Notes: a model not told the origin generated them from the sequence alone. A stretch of 64,000 nt of DNA from Cytospora piceicola (GCA_023375675.1 JALQBC010000002.1:806001-870000); one strand, 5' to 3'; positions 45,681 to 57,770 are shown, numbered from the stretch's first letter. Program-made: numbers and translations.

Positions 45681-48600
45681 ATGGACCCTCATGGCAAATC
45701 GCCGGACAAGGGGCCAGATGAGGGGCACCAGCCAGTCAACCCGTCGCAAACGCACCCGGACCGCCGCACCATGCCAGGTCTCGGCATATCGGTCCCAAGT
45801 CGGATCCACGGCCCGTCCGCCTCGACCCAGGGGCTTCTGGACAACGCCGCCGCGCCGGCCATGGGCTCCTCGTCGGCGCAGCCGTCGCCGCCCGCCCCCA
45901 CGGGGCACAGCAGGGGCAGCTCGGTCTGGTCCCCCCAGCTCTCGGGCCGGACCCTGGGCCCCTTCTCCCCCGTGCACCACGGGGGGGAGCCCGCCGGGGA
46001 CCACCCCCCCGCGCGCGACCTGCGGGGGTCCGTCTATTCGGCCTGGGACCTGGGCTCGGCCGCCGCCGCCTATGCGCCGCTGGACGAGGAGAAGGACCTG
46101 GGAGGGGGGTACCGGGGGAGCGACGACGACGACGACGCCATCAGTCTGGACTCGCTCCAGATGCGCGACGACGACGGCCACCGGCACTTTGCTGAGGTCC
46201 ACACCGCCGCCCACGAGGTCGGCCAAGAGGGCGCCTACGACACGTTCAAGAGGGAGCCTCCCGAACACAAACACCCGCCTCTGACGGACGTGCGGATCAG
46301 GCGCCGCAGCTGGCTGTCCATCTGGCTGCTCATAATGTGTGTGTATTCGACCATCCTCAGCGGCATCTGGCTGGGCGTGGCCATCGCACAGCCTAGATGG
46401 GGCCACAAGATATCGTCTGATGGCTCCATGTCTTTGTCGACGGCGAACGTGTTGACGGCTATCTTCGCCAAGACGATCGAATTATCTTTCGCGACCGTGT
46501 TTGTGGCGTTCGTTGGGCAGGTCTTGACCAGGAGAGCAATTGGCACGTCTGAGGGGATGACCATGGCCGAGATGACCATGCGGACCTGGATCACAGTGAG
46601 TAGTGCTGGCCCTAACCAACCGGCTAGGTGTTTTGTGATGAATGAGAGGAGGCTGACCTGGCGTTCGTAGCAACCGGGCAATTTGTTAGCAAACGGCTAT
46701 ACACTGCGATATACGGGCCATACTCTGCTGGGCATATTAACCCTGGTAGCCACGCTGGTCGCGATGCTCTATACGACGGCATCGGATACGATGGTTCGGC
46801 CCAAACTTCGCTTCAATGGCTGGGAGCATAGGGAGCTAAAGGGCTATGTCCTGGCGTCTTACTCGAACCCTTCCCACGTAATGGAGACCTGCGCAACCCC
46901 CATATCCGCGGCGTTGGACCCCATATCGGCCGGCGAGTCCTGCCTGGCCGTTCAATACTCAGGTGACTGTACGGGTGCCAATGATCCCCGAACCCCAAAG
47001 TGATACTGTTGGCTGACGCTTCACACAGCCTATCGCAACCTCCTGTCCTTCATGTCCGCATGGCGCGACATCACCTCCGGGGCCAACACGGCAAGTCTTG
47101 ATATCTTGGGCCGACCCAACGCGCAGGCGATGCTGTACGATAACATCACCATGCACGGGTCGTGGATCGAGACCCAGTACTCTGATACACCGGAAGCTTT
47201 CGATACTCACCAGAGGATCATCAACAACGTCTCGATGGCACTGCCGCACCCCGGGGTCTATGCGGCCGCCACCAACGACGAGAACAACATCCTCCAGCCG
47301 TCGGACCTCGACGGGCTGGGCGCCTACAACATCTCCGCGAGCGTCATCTCCCCCGCCGTCAACGTCCTCTGCGTCAACATGAACGAGTCCGAACTCGAGC
47401 CCCTCGTGTACACCAAGTGGCCCAGCGCGAACAACGTCCCGAACGTGAGCCCGCCCCACCAGGAGACAGGCTGGGACGGGTGGGAGGCCGACGTGCCGGC
47501 GGCCGACGACGCCGAGTGGCTCAACGCCACGGTCGTCGACGACATCTTCCGGTGGGGCGAGGGGTACGGCCGGCGGCCGCCCGTGTTCCAGCTGTACCCG
47601 ATCGACGACAACATCATCACCAACACGACGGTGCTCGGCACCGGCGCGGCGCAGCCCGACGCCATCTACCTCCTCGGCAAGAGCCGGCTGATGGGCGACT
47701 ACACGCTGTGCGAGATGCGGTCGTGGCCGGCCATCCAGTGCAGCACGCAGTTCGACAACTCGGGGCAGACGGGCATGTCGATGAGCGCGGCGTGCGTCCA
47801 GTCCGAGGACCCCGCCCCCGGGGCGGCGGCGGGCGCCGGCGACACGGCCGACCCGGACGCCTACGTGCACTACATGGAGCCCGGGGCCGTGGCCGCCAGC
47901 CCGGACTGGAGGAACATGGTGGACACGTGGCGGCTGGCGCTGAACCTGGGCGGCGGCGCGAGCAACGGCAACGCGTCCAACGCGCGCCTGCTCACCGAGC
48001 TCGCCCTGACGGCGCCCCGGCTCAACGGCACGCTGCCCTCGGCGGCCGAGGCCCTCGCCGTCCTGGCCGGCTCCACCCTCGTCACCGGCGCCGTCGACTC
48101 GCCCTTCGTCCACTACTGGGCCTACGACTGGCCCAACGTGACGGCCAGCAACACGCTGCCCGCCCCCGGCGCCCCGGCCGCCTTCCACGCCCGCGTCCGC
48201 ACCCAGGAGTACGCGAGCTGGCACTCGTCCCCCTGGCAGGGCGTCTTCTACGTCGTGCTGGCCGCGGCCTTCCTGCTGAACCTCCTGTGCCTCGCCTACC
48301 TGTGCCGCGTCGGCCTCGTCAAGGACTTCCTCGAGCCGACCAACCTGTTCGCCCTGGCCACGGCCAGGTCCAACGCCGCCGAGGTGGCCACCGGGGCCGG
48401 GCCCGGGCACGGGCATGGGCATGGGCATGGGCACGGGCACGGGCGCCGCACCAAGTCCCCGGGGGAGACGCCGCGGGCCGGGAAGAAGGCGAGGAAGAAG
48501 GTCTCCAAGGCGAGCCTGGCCGTGCCGTACCGGCTTGCGTACAGGGAGGACGCCGAGTACTACTACTTTGAGGAGGCGGTCGACGAGGAGGACGAGAAGG

Positions 48601-48695
48601 GTGCATCGAAGGCTACGGGCGTTGAGGTGGATGAGGCGGGCGCTGGTTGGAAGAGGAAGAGTTATTATCGGCTGAGCAGTAAGATGGGGCTGTGA
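45681..48695 (+). CDS. Large polytopic membrane protein with glycosylated ectodomain
   Basis: Three exons (45681-46595, 46671-46962, 47029-48695) with introns of 75 and 66 nt give 957 residues. The N-terminal 205 residues are disordered, rich in Pro, Gly and Asp (an Asp5 run). Hydrophobic helices lie at about 210-237, 252-285 and 318-340. A long region of about 450 residues has many NxS/T sites and is probably outside the cytosol. A last helix at about 804-830 (GVFYVVLAAAFLLNLLCLAYLC) leads to a basic tail with a His-Gly repeat (residues about 863-875) and an acidic, Tyr-rich stretch. Proteins of this build are common in Sordariomycetes but lack a known function. I do not name a family. The codon third positions are strongly GC-rich in exon 3, which opens false frames. 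Confidence 0.85.
48404..48447 (+). repeat. GGGCAY hexamer repeat inside a coding exon
   Basis: Seven or so copies of GGGCAC/GGGCAT in tandem encode (Gly-His)n in the cytosolic tail of the polytopic protein. Copy number could vary between strains. His-Gly runs may bind metal ions, which is only a guess. Confidence 0.75.
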
Positions 48696-49397
48696 GAGAT
48701 GACATCCGTAGGAAGTATATCAACGACACTACTGTAGTCCCCAATGAATTGATGGCTAATGACATGCAAGAAACGAGCGAAGCTTGCAATAGGACCCGAC
48801 CTAAATGTCATGACCCGTTCAGCATACGCGTGACGAGGCCACGAGTGTGTCTCATGTTGATGGCACCATTGTAAATAATGTAAGGCCACTTAAACCGAGA
48901 ATGCTCACAAGACTGCCCAGGGTGCTACCCGGTACCAAAACAAGGGGCACGTACGAGATGTTAGGGAGCAAGACCGTATACGACCACGGGTCTCTTCCTT
49001 TCACTCTACACTTCCTACCGCGTATAGGCTCCATTGCAAGTATGGCAATAACCCATGGGCCTAACAGACCAGTATTCTGGATCACATGGAATTGCAACAA
49101 TGTCACTCTCAAGTCAGGGTATTGGAAGTCATAGTACTTTTTTGTTTCTACTGTTGGCCATACTGTCCAAAATCATTTTACCCGTTGTCATATCATGTTT
49201 ATCCGCGTCCCATTTCCCATGGGCCGAGAAAAGCTCACATCAGCCAGCTCGTTGCGAGTGACCCCGATGTTGTGGACCCTGTCCACCGATACTTATACGC
49301 CAATGAATCAAAAGAAAGATTATGTCATGTTCCGTTCAAAATAAATGAATCCTTTATACACTTCTCCGTTCTTCCCAAGTTCAGCTATGAAGCAAGC
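48696..49397. other. Intergenic region between convergent genes
   Basis: 3' flanks of the polytopic protein gene and the GH72 gene. Nothing else recognised. Confidence 0.5.
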
Positions 49398-50831
49398 TTA
49401 CAGCAGCATCGTGCCGGCCAGGGTGAAGAGGAACACAACACCAGTGACCATGAAGGCACCCTTGTCCAGAGGAGCAGGGCCAACGGCACCTGCGCTCTTC
49501 TTTCCACTGGAGGTGGAGCTGGCACTGCTGCCGGTGCCGGTGCCGCTGCTGCTGCTTCCAGAGCCAGATGAAGCATCGCCAGTAGAAGTACCACCGGCGT
49601 TCTGGGAGCCGTCACCGCTGAGACCGGGGCCGGTACCAGCACCCTTGGTCATGTACTTCTCAGCTCCGGTGGGGATGGCGGGCAAAGCAGTGTCGCTTAC
49701 GAGCCAGTCAGAGTCGGCAGACGGGCAAGCAACAGAGTTGGTAGTCGAGGTGAAACCGCCGTCACCAGTTGGGGCAGGGTTCTTGGACAAGGCGGTCGAG
49801 TATGCAGCGAAGTCGGTCTTGGTCGAAACGGTGTCACCGTCGATAGAGACGATGCCATATCCGCTCCCTTCCTCAGAGTACTCGTAGACCAGACCACCAG
49901 AGTAGACAGAAGTCATCTTGTCGCTCATCAGGGCCTCGACCTCGCCGAAGCTACGGCCGTTGGTTATGCAGCCGTACTCGGAAAGGAACAGAGGAAGGCC
50001 GTAGCCGGTGAAGTTCTGCACCTTCTGGCTCCAGCCGGATTCCGCATAGTTGCTGTTGCACCACGAGTAGTCGTTGAAGGCGAAGAAATCACTTCGCTCG
50101 TCGTCGGAGCCACAGTTGAAGTATTGGGCGAGCTGCCACCGGTTCTGAGAGACATCGGCGGCGGAGTATCCCACTGGGACACTGCGGTAGCCGCGCTTGC
50201 TGATGTACTGCCGCATGTCACGGGTAGTAGCCTTGACGTAGGGAGCAGCGAGAGTTGTGTTGGTCTGGTCGTTGACGACCTCGTTTCCGGAGAAGAACGC
50301 AAGGGTGTTGTCGTACTTGACAAACTCGTCAATGGTAGCAAAGACGCTCTGCAGGTAGACGTCGTTGTACGACTCGGCAGGGCTGTCGCGGTTAATCGAG
50401 TACAGGGGGTTGTTGACGTCGACGATCAGGTAGATACCAGCATTCGCCAACTGGGTCATGCAGGTGTCGTGGTTTGCAGAGTTGTCAACAGCGTAGACTC
50501 GGACAGTGTTGATTCCCAAGGTCTTGAACTCGGCAATATCACGCTTGCAGCTGTCCTCGTCAGCGAGAGGGTCTGCATTTCCCGAGGAACCGCCAGGCTG
50601 GTAGTCGAGACCCCGGACGTAGAATCGGTCGCTGTCGGCCCAGAAAGCTATTTGAAGTTCAATGTCAGATAACGTTGGTGTCAGATATGTGATTGAATTG
50701 GTCTTACCATTGCCGGACGCTGTAACAGTAGGAAGGCTTGCCCGTTTGTTGGGCTGTTGTTCCTCGGTGGGTGTTGGGTTGGCCGAGACGGCTGCCGCCA
50801 GCATGGCGGAAGTGACAGCAAAGGACTTCAT
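49398..50831 (-). CDS. GPI-anchored 1,3-beta-glucanosyltransferase, GH72 (Gel/Gas family)
   Basis: Two exons (50831-50708, 50647-49398) with a 60-nt phase-1 intron give 457 residues. The signal peptide is MKSFAVTSAMLAAAVSA. The GH72 domain starts at FWADSDRFYVRGLDYQPGG. Acid/base Glu is in FFSGNEVVND and the nucleophile Glu in LFLSEYGC. A Ser/Gly-rich linker and a hydrophobic C-tail (GAFMVTGVVFLFTLAGTMLL) form the GPI signal. No Cys-box X8 module follows, so it is the GH72-minus form. It elongates and cross-links beta-1,3-glucan in the wall. The intron has no stop and a length divisible by three, so unspliced RNA would encode 20 extra residues; splicing is preferred because it restores the conserved GNAFWADSDRF block. 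Confidence 0.97.
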   Translation of the reverse strand: MKSFAVTSAMLAAAVSANPTPTEEQQPNKRASLPTVTASGNGKTNSITYLTPTLSDIELQIAFWADSDRFYVRGLDYQPGGSSGNADPLADEDSCKRDIAEFKTLGINTVRVYAVDNSANHDTCMTQLANAGIYLIVDVNNPLYSINRDSPAESYNDVYLQSVFATIDEFVKYDNTLAFFSGNEVVNDQTNTTLAAPYVKATTRDMRQYISKRGYRSVPVGYSAADVSQNRWQLAQYFNCGSDDERSDFFAFNDYSWCNSNYAESGWSQKVQNFTGYGLPLFLSEYGCITNGRSFGEVEALMSDKMTSVYSGGLVYEYSEEGSGYGIVSIDGDTVSTKTDFAAYSTALSKNPAPTGDGGFTSTTNSVACPSADSDWLVSDTALPAIPTGAEKYMTKGAGTGPGLSGDGSQNAGGTSTGDASSGSGSSSSGTGTGSSASSTSSGKKSAGAVGPAPLDKGAFMVTGVVFLFTLAGTMLL

Positions 50832-53613
50832 CCTGTTGATCTTGACAGTAAGGAAGAATGAGAAGTCGTATGCAAAAGAAGACTGAGGCCCTCGAGATTC
50901 CTCAGAGTATTGTCCCCGGAAAGTGAGTGATCAACGAATTGGTTATTAAACAGTAAATAGGTGAACCGACAAAGTGAGTGAGTCGGCAGTTGTCTCGATG
51001 GAAAGAAGTAATGTCTCGAGAACCACAACAATGGCAACTGTAATGGCTGGATGATGTGGAAGAAGAAAATGGAAGTTGGAAACAACGAAGGGAGTCCAGT
51101 AAATAGTAACGAAGAGGGAGAGGGAGGGAAGGTGTAGTAGGATCAGGAGTAGGAGTAGGAGGAGAAGGGAGAAGGGAGCATGGAAATAGCTACCGGACGA
51201 CAGCCAATGCAATGCAACTGCCCCTTCTACGCGTAACAATGTCTACTACGTAGACTTACATGGCGTCGCGCTGGCCAGAGTACTAGCAATTAAGTACTGT
51301 AAGTGTTACAGTGCGCGTGGCATCTGATGATGATGTGGACCGTATTCCCTGTATGTACTTCCAAGGTATGTAAGGATGTACTAAGTGTATACTGCATAGT
51401 ACATTCCCGGGACCGAGCATCCGGCGGCAGGATCAACGGGTCTGTAGGTCACTGCAGATGTAACTCCAGATGTCACTCCAGAAGTCACTCCAGAAGTCTC
51501 CCCTCCTTCTCGCACGCCCCCTTGTTCCAACCTTCCGCCCTGCCGTCCCCAACTTCTCCAACCTTGAACAACCATCTCGGAACATGCATGGATCTGGAAA
51601 GCAGGGAACCATTGAGAGCAGGAAGGGCTGGACAGGATGGAAGGTAGACCCCTGAATGGAAATATCTGGAGTGGACGTTCCCCCCCAATTGCATGTGCTC
51701 GTACTCATTTCCACCACAACTTCAACCTCTCTTCAGCGGCAGCAGCGACCTTGGCGTTTTCTTGATACAGTAATACTTCCTAACCTAGAAGATCATACGA
51801 CCAACACACCTCGTATATACTCTATACTTAGGTATAGAATATACACCTAGGTATACCTAGGTATACATATATGTGTGTGCTAGGTTGTTTAAAATTGGCT
51901 GGCTGTCCGTTTGAGCCGCAGCTGCGTTGCACACCATATACCCACCTAGGTACATAACCACAACCACATTTACTTTGTTCTCCCTTTCCGAATTCGCCTT
52001 CAGCATTTCAGGGGTCAAGCCACACGGGACGATCAGCAATCCAATGAGGATTGTACCGTATATGACTTCCAAGGTTCTGTTGTGTACCGTCCGGCCGTTT
52101 CACCTTTCGACCTCGTCTTGACTTAATCGCCTTGTACTGATTGTATGTATCAACCTTGGAAGTTAAACCCGCGTTTTGACACGTCCCATAAATTCTCACC
52201 CCAGTCCCCAAACAAGCCAGCCGTATGTTCCGCGGATCCGTAAATATCAACAATGACGTCTTGCCCAGGCTTAAGAAAAAACCAACCTTGAAATTCGTCC
52301 CATCGCGGGTTCGACCTTGGAAGTTCGCTGACCGGGGCGGGTATGCCCCGGTTTTATAAAGCCGATCGTCCCACCGCAGCACTGCCACAATCACAATCAT
52401 GAGAGATCTCTTGCACCCGCATGGTTGCCAGTTTGTTATGGACCGCCCGGGCGTTGTCACTGGTGATCGGGTAGTCGGGTAGTCGGGCAGTTCCTGATCT
52501 GCGTCGTGATCTTGTCGTTGCTGGCGGCAGTTGCTTCCGAAATCCTGCGGTTGGGGTCAGCCCAACCCGTTGTATATCAGGCCCATCTATTTAGCTCTTG
52601 CTCATCGTCGAATTCCTGTCTGCCGCCCAATCAGACCGCAGTACACCACCTATTACCACTTCCAAACATTGGTGTTTCGACTGTAACAATTTCCAACCTT
52701 GACATCTGGAAACCGCCATCGCTCGCTCAACAACTCAAAAACCTGATTGTCGCCGGGTCTGAAATCGTTAGTTGGCAGATCCACTGTACCAAGCGTGCTT
52801 CTGTTTTCCCCCTTCTTCTGTTTATTATCTATTCATTAGCCTTATGCTTATTTACTGTACTAAGTGCCTGGCTATTCCAGCAGGCCCCTTGCTAGTGCCG
52901 TGATCCACAGGAGAGCCATGGTTCTGTAAATCGCTGCACCACACAGTACACTACAGAAACAGCTCTGCAATATCACTCAAGCCATCTACTGCTAGTGCAG
53001 CCTACTAGTGGCCGACGCGAACTTTGTCAACTTCCCATGCGAACATCATGGATCTTGACTTTGATTATTGGAGCAACTTCCCATTGCTAGTTCCAATAAA
53101 GAAGATTGGAAGCTGTAAACTCGACATGCTTGTTATGGTCGTTGGGCTACCGAAGGTGTCGTTCGTCTTCGTACAAACTCGGGTAAGCATCCAACGGTGG
53201 TGAGTGCAAAGTACGGTAGATCATCCTCTGGCTTATAATAGTCGATGGGTAAATAGCTCTAAGTAGGAACGTATTACGCCTGTGGCATGAACGTATGGGG
53301 ACATTGTGACGGAGACAGTTCCAAAGACCTGGCTATATTTGCAATTCAGTGAGAGAAGGTCCCATGAATAATAGTAGTAGGGGGACGGCGACGCAGCACG
53401 AAGTAAAATAGATGTGAACACCATCAGGTGGAAAATCTCAGAATTATCAAAGCACCTCCCAGTCTGGGCCATCGCCAGGTCACAAACGTTCTACAACTGC
53501 TTATCTACAGTCTCGAAGGAAAAGCAACCAGCCGGCCATGCCATGCCATGCTATGCCCAATACAGTATCCGCCCTTCTCGAGAGATCCTCAATCTCGCCT
53601 TTCCCACCGTCGT
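50832..53613. other. Gene-free region, 2.8 kb
   Basis: It begins with the GH72 promoter (CT-rich on the minus strand). It holds a 12-bp tandem repeat at 51447-51502, TACCTAGGTA at 51854-51863, and several TTCCAA/TTGGAA words between 51.5 and 53.1 kb. A frame near 52506 lacks an ATG. No gene is called. Confidence 0.5.
51447..51502. repeat. 12-bp tandem repeat
   Basis: Units GATGTAACTCCA (51457), GATGTCACTCCA (51469), GAAGTCACTCCA (51481) and a partial GAAGTCTCC (51493) follow each other without gaps. A partial unit GGTCACTGCA precedes them. Each pair differs by one or two bases. It lies in a non-coding region about 600 bp upstream of the GH72 gene. Confidence 0.8.
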
Positions 53614-56047
53614 CTAGTTCACGCTCTGCACATAACTAGCAGGCACGCTCTTCGTGAACCCGCCCTTCTCGACCTCGGCCCACCCATCCCCGGGGTCCTC
53701 CTTGATGAGGACGAACCTTTCGCCCTCCACCATGTTGTGCTCGCTATCGCTCTGCGCGGCGTAGTCGTACAGCGCCTCGACGTACTTGAGCTTCTTCGCC
53801 CCCCTCCTAGGCGCCACCGCGGGGCCCTTCTTCTTCATCCCGCCTATCGAGGAGCCGCTGTTGGAGTAGGTCGACGCCGGCCGGACGGACTGCCCCGTGT
53901 GCTGCGGCGCTATGGCTGATGGTGGTAGCATCTCGACGTACGACGCAGGCACCAGGCCTTCCTTGTATCCGGCGCGGGCCTTGACCCAGCCGGTCCCGGC
54001 TATTTTACCATATTGTCAGCACTCAAGACATTCGTCTGAATATGAAGAGTTGGGAAAAACAGGAAAGCAAAACTTACAATCAGGCTCCAGGACCACCACT
54101 TCCCTCCCCTCCTGCACAGAGAGCTCCCCATCACCGCCCGCCTCGAATGTGTACACCATCTTCGCCTTCAGCTCGTGGTGGCCACCGGTCGGCCCGTTCG
54201 GCGCGCTACCCGGTAGCTCGCTGATATACGCGGACGGGGGCGGCGCAATAATCCTGTTCTTCCGTACCGAGCCGGTCCCGACCGTAGACAACGGCTTCGT
54301 GCTCGACGGCACCTCCGGCGGCGCATCCTCTGCCGGGCTCAACACGCTTGTCCTGGACCGGTGCGCACTCGAGGCCAGGCTGTTCATGGTGTTCGTGGTG
54401 TTGGACCTCGACAGCGGGGGAAGCTCCGCGACCTGGTCCCCGGCCAATGGGTTGGGCTTGAGGAGGGAGTTGGCGGCGTCCTGCCGTTGCTGCTTGAGCT
54501 TCTTGCGCTCCTCCTTGGATTGCTCGCCTGGACACTCGGCCGGTACCTTCATCTCGCACTTGCTGTGGCACGTGTACCCGCAGTCGCGGCAGTCGAAGCC
54601 CTTCGCCGCCAAGCCCCATATCCTCTCGCCACAGAGGTCGCAGTTGGTCGGGATCTTGAAGGTTTGCGATTTGAAGTTGTGGTTCTTGGCCCCAAGTGTC
54701 ACGTCGCCTACGACCGAAGTGACGGTGGAGGTCTCAACTTCAGCCGTCACCCTTTTCCTGTCGAGTGCGTGCAGCTCTTCTTGCAGTTGGAACATCGACC
54801 CAATCACTGTCACTTCATCCTGGTTATCCTTGCCTTCTCTTACTCTTTGCTTCACCCTTTGCGCCCCGTCGACCTCCCTTCTTTTCTTGTCCACCTCGCG
54901 CCTTAGTTCTCCCAGCTGGCTCTTGGACTTGTTCAACACGTTCCGCAGGTATATCTTGGCCGTCTCATCCACCATCATGGTCGGCTCATCGTGCCACACG
55001 GGGCTCGGCTCGAACACCTTGTCCGCAGGCTCTACGAACCCGCCCATGTTGTGCCGCATGTACATCATGGAGTCGAGGTGCGGCTCGTTCCTCGAAATCT
55101 CCTGCGTCTGGTTCTCAACAAGCGCTTGGCTCTGCTGTAACATATGGAGCTCCAACTGCGACGCCAGAGTCCACAGCCCGTTCAACTTCAGCACCCGAAA
55201 CTCGTTGAGGTCCTGGAGACTATCCATGAGCTCGGGGAGATATTCGTGGTAGTACATCTCTTTCTGTTTGTTTGTGACGTTGATGGCAATCAGGTACGTG
55301 TTCTTTATGTTGTTCATCTCGATGGTCTGCTGCTGGTACGCGCTCTGCGCCTTGGCCTTGTCAAAAGCCGACTCGGACTTCTTCCGCTTGCTTTCCAACT
55401 CTTGACACACGGCGTCGTACTTGGCTTTTATTTTGGACAGATCGGTATAGGAGTTGTTACGCTCCTTTTCCAGTTTCTCGGCGTATTCGCCATGTTTCTT
55501 CCGGAGCTCTTCAAAGCGCGTAGAGAGGACTTTTATGGGCTCGGATACTTTCGTGACGAGGTCGTTGGCGTAGTGATCGTGTTCCTTGGCTCGACCCTCG
55601 AGGGTGTTGAGTTGTGTCGTCCATGTCGTAACAGAAGCACTGTGCCGGCACCGTCAGCTCATGTTTGCGTTGCGCGCTAGATCCCTTGTCGAAGAGCAGT
55701 CAGTCAGATGGGGGCTCACCTTTCTAGCGACCCGGGCGTCATTGTAGGCGTGTCGCCAACACCCAGACCGGCGGACCTCTTCGCCTTCTTCTCGAAGTAC
55801 TTGCTTGCAAGGGCAGTAAGCTGTTTGGCGTAGTCCTTCTCGATGGCAGCCCGCTCGCGGTAGAAGCCTTGTATGTCGTCGAGCCATGCGATGCCATTGC
55901 CGGCCCAGGCGTTCGCTTGTTTGAAACCATCCTGTTGTTGGTGAAGTCGCAGTCAGCGGACTGAGTGCCGCGTGGCCTCATCTTCCGTCCGGTTGCCCGT
56001 ACCTTTAATTCGGCGCCGAATGTCGGCGCGACGTCCACCTCTGCCAT
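53614..56047 (-). CDS. bzz1: F-BAR/C1/SH3 actin-endocytosis protein Bzz1
   Basis: Four exons (56047-56003, 55931-55720, 55639-54078, 53999-53614) with introns of 71, 80 and 78 nt give 734 residues. An F-BAR membrane-bending domain with long coiled coils covers about 1-260, starting GFKQANAWAGNGIAWLDDIQ. A C1 zinc finger lies at about 402-450 (CDLCGERIWGLAAKGFDCRDC). Two SH3 domains follow, at about 575-635 and 675-734, the last with ALYDYAAQSDSEHNM. This F-BAR, C1, SH3, SH3 order is the Bzz1 layout. Yeast Bzz1 works with Las17/WASP at endocytic sites to trigger actin assembly. The third intron splits the first SH3 domain. The first exon is only 15 codons. Confidence 0.95.
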
Positions 56048-57770
56048 TGTTTCGGAGCAGTAACGAACATGCAAGCACAAGGTCCAGCGTCCCTCGTGTT
56101 CCTATAATAGCAATGATTTCTTGAATCTCTCGGGGCAAGTGTTGAAGTCCGGATTGTACTTCGTTGGACCGAGGCGGCGAGATGGAAGGCGCAGCGCAGA
56201 TGGTTTAGAGTTCGCTAAAACCCTCCAGTAGCCAAGCGATAACCAAGCGTGGAAGGAATGCGGTCGTTGGCAGCGTATAGGTGGTCGTCGCAACGTGCGG
56301 TCAGATCGCGTGCGCACAAGCAGGTCTGAATATGTACAATGATACAATAAATTAGATATAAAACCTGTACAAACTCCAAGTATACACTCCGTATCCTGTA
56401 TGTCGTGATATCCATGGATGTCAAACACGGGAGGGAATTAGAAGAGAGATGGCCAGGCCAGGCCAGTCCTTCGTCATCCGGCAGCACAGCAAACGCGACC
56501 GCGGTCTGGGCATTGGGCAAGCCTGGGCAGCTGCATATGTACCTGATACGTACCCGAGGATCCGTACTAATAAACTACCGGATCCACTGGCAGTGAGGAT
56601 CATCACGTCTCCTGACAGACGCTTGAGCCAGATCCCCAGAGTGTAATCTAGATCAAGGTACTAGGTAGGTACCTACCTAGGTAGTTAGTTAATTGATTTA
56701 TGATATCTGCCCCCTGAATACCTACCTACCTAGGTAGGTAGGTCTTTTGTGGCTCGAAATGCCCAAGTGCGTCGAGCCTAGTGGTGGCTTCCAATCGTTT
56801 GGAGCTTGGGGAAGCGACAGCCGTTGGGATTACTGGGACCACCAGGTACCTTAGGTATCCCGTAGATGCTCAGGTACACCTGGACGTATCAGGGAGATAG
56901 TGAGTTTAGGCATTATGACCCTGTAGCTTTAGTGTCACGATAATGGGCCTGTGTCACTCAACAACATTAGGAGCAATAAGGCTCCCGAGAGACGAAAAGA
57001 CGAGGCTTTGGCAGGATAATATATGACCTACATGGAGATAAACCAATACCAACGGGTTCTCTCCTGTAAGAACAGAGGTTTGAGTCAATCTTGGATCTTT
57101 GTGGCTGTGTGTCGGCGTCCCGCGTGATTCCAGAATAACAGTAGATCCCCAAAACGGCGGATACAGCAACATATACCTTCGTATATTTGCCACAGTATAC
57201 CTAGGTAGATATAGACCAAAACAGTTTGCAAAAATCATCGATAAGTATCCCATAAAAAAAATAACCGGGCAAGAGATGGTAGGTTCTTATGAATCAGGCA
57301 GATAAAAAAGAGAGAGTGTCTATCTACACAATTCAGCTCGAGGATTTGAGGTAAAATAGTGTGTAGAACACAAGCCCCACGTGTTCTTAGCCAAATCTGG
57401 CGGCAACCCCACTAACCCCACCATCGTTCAAAACACATTTGTTGATTGATGCGTGAGAGCTTTCAGATGTCATTGTAACGGTCGACCTCAAAGCAAGACA
57501 TTTGGACTCGAGCCCCACCATCCTCCTTCCACCTCGCCTTCACATCAAAGACGGACCCGCAAACATCATACAACAAATTGCTGGCTCCGTGAGACAACTT
57601 GACATAAAAAAATAAACCTCTACTTTTACCCCCCCTCCCCCCCTTCTCATTTCTCCGCTTAAGAGGGGTGCTTCTTGTCTTGACTCCTCCTTCTCTGGTT
57701 CATCGCATTGCAGCGCATCGCATCGCACCCATCGCCTACCCAACGCCAACTCCAACGTCAAACACCCATC
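56048..57770. other. Divergent intergenic region between bzz1 and dbp5
   Basis: 1.7 kb without a supported gene. It contains two perfect palindromes of 20 and 24 bp at 56661-56743 and a TACCTAGGTA at 57198-57207. A C/T-rich block (57600-57720) is the dbp5 leader. Confidence 0.55.
56661..56743. repeat. Paired perfect palindromes built from TACC/GGTA units
   Basis: CTAGGTAGGT|ACCTACCTAG at 56661-56680 is a perfect 20-bp palindrome. A second, 24-bp perfect palindrome centred on CCTAGG spans 56720-56743. Each contains or overlaps a TACCTAGGTA core. Both can fold into hairpins or cruciforms. Confidence 0.85.

Noticed and set aside
47417..48571. Long Arg/Ala-rich plus-strand frame and the opposite 493-codon frame at 46959-48440
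   Set aside because: Shadows of the GC-rich third codon positions of the polytopic membrane protein, which has helices and glycosylation sites in its own frame.
52506..52895. 129-codon frame with a hydrophobic start and end
   Set aside because: No ATG at its start; it opens at a GTG and has no family features.
53897..55252. 451-codon plus-strand frame
   Set aside because: Antisense shadow of bzz1, whose F-BAR, C1 and SH3 domains are clear on the minus strand.
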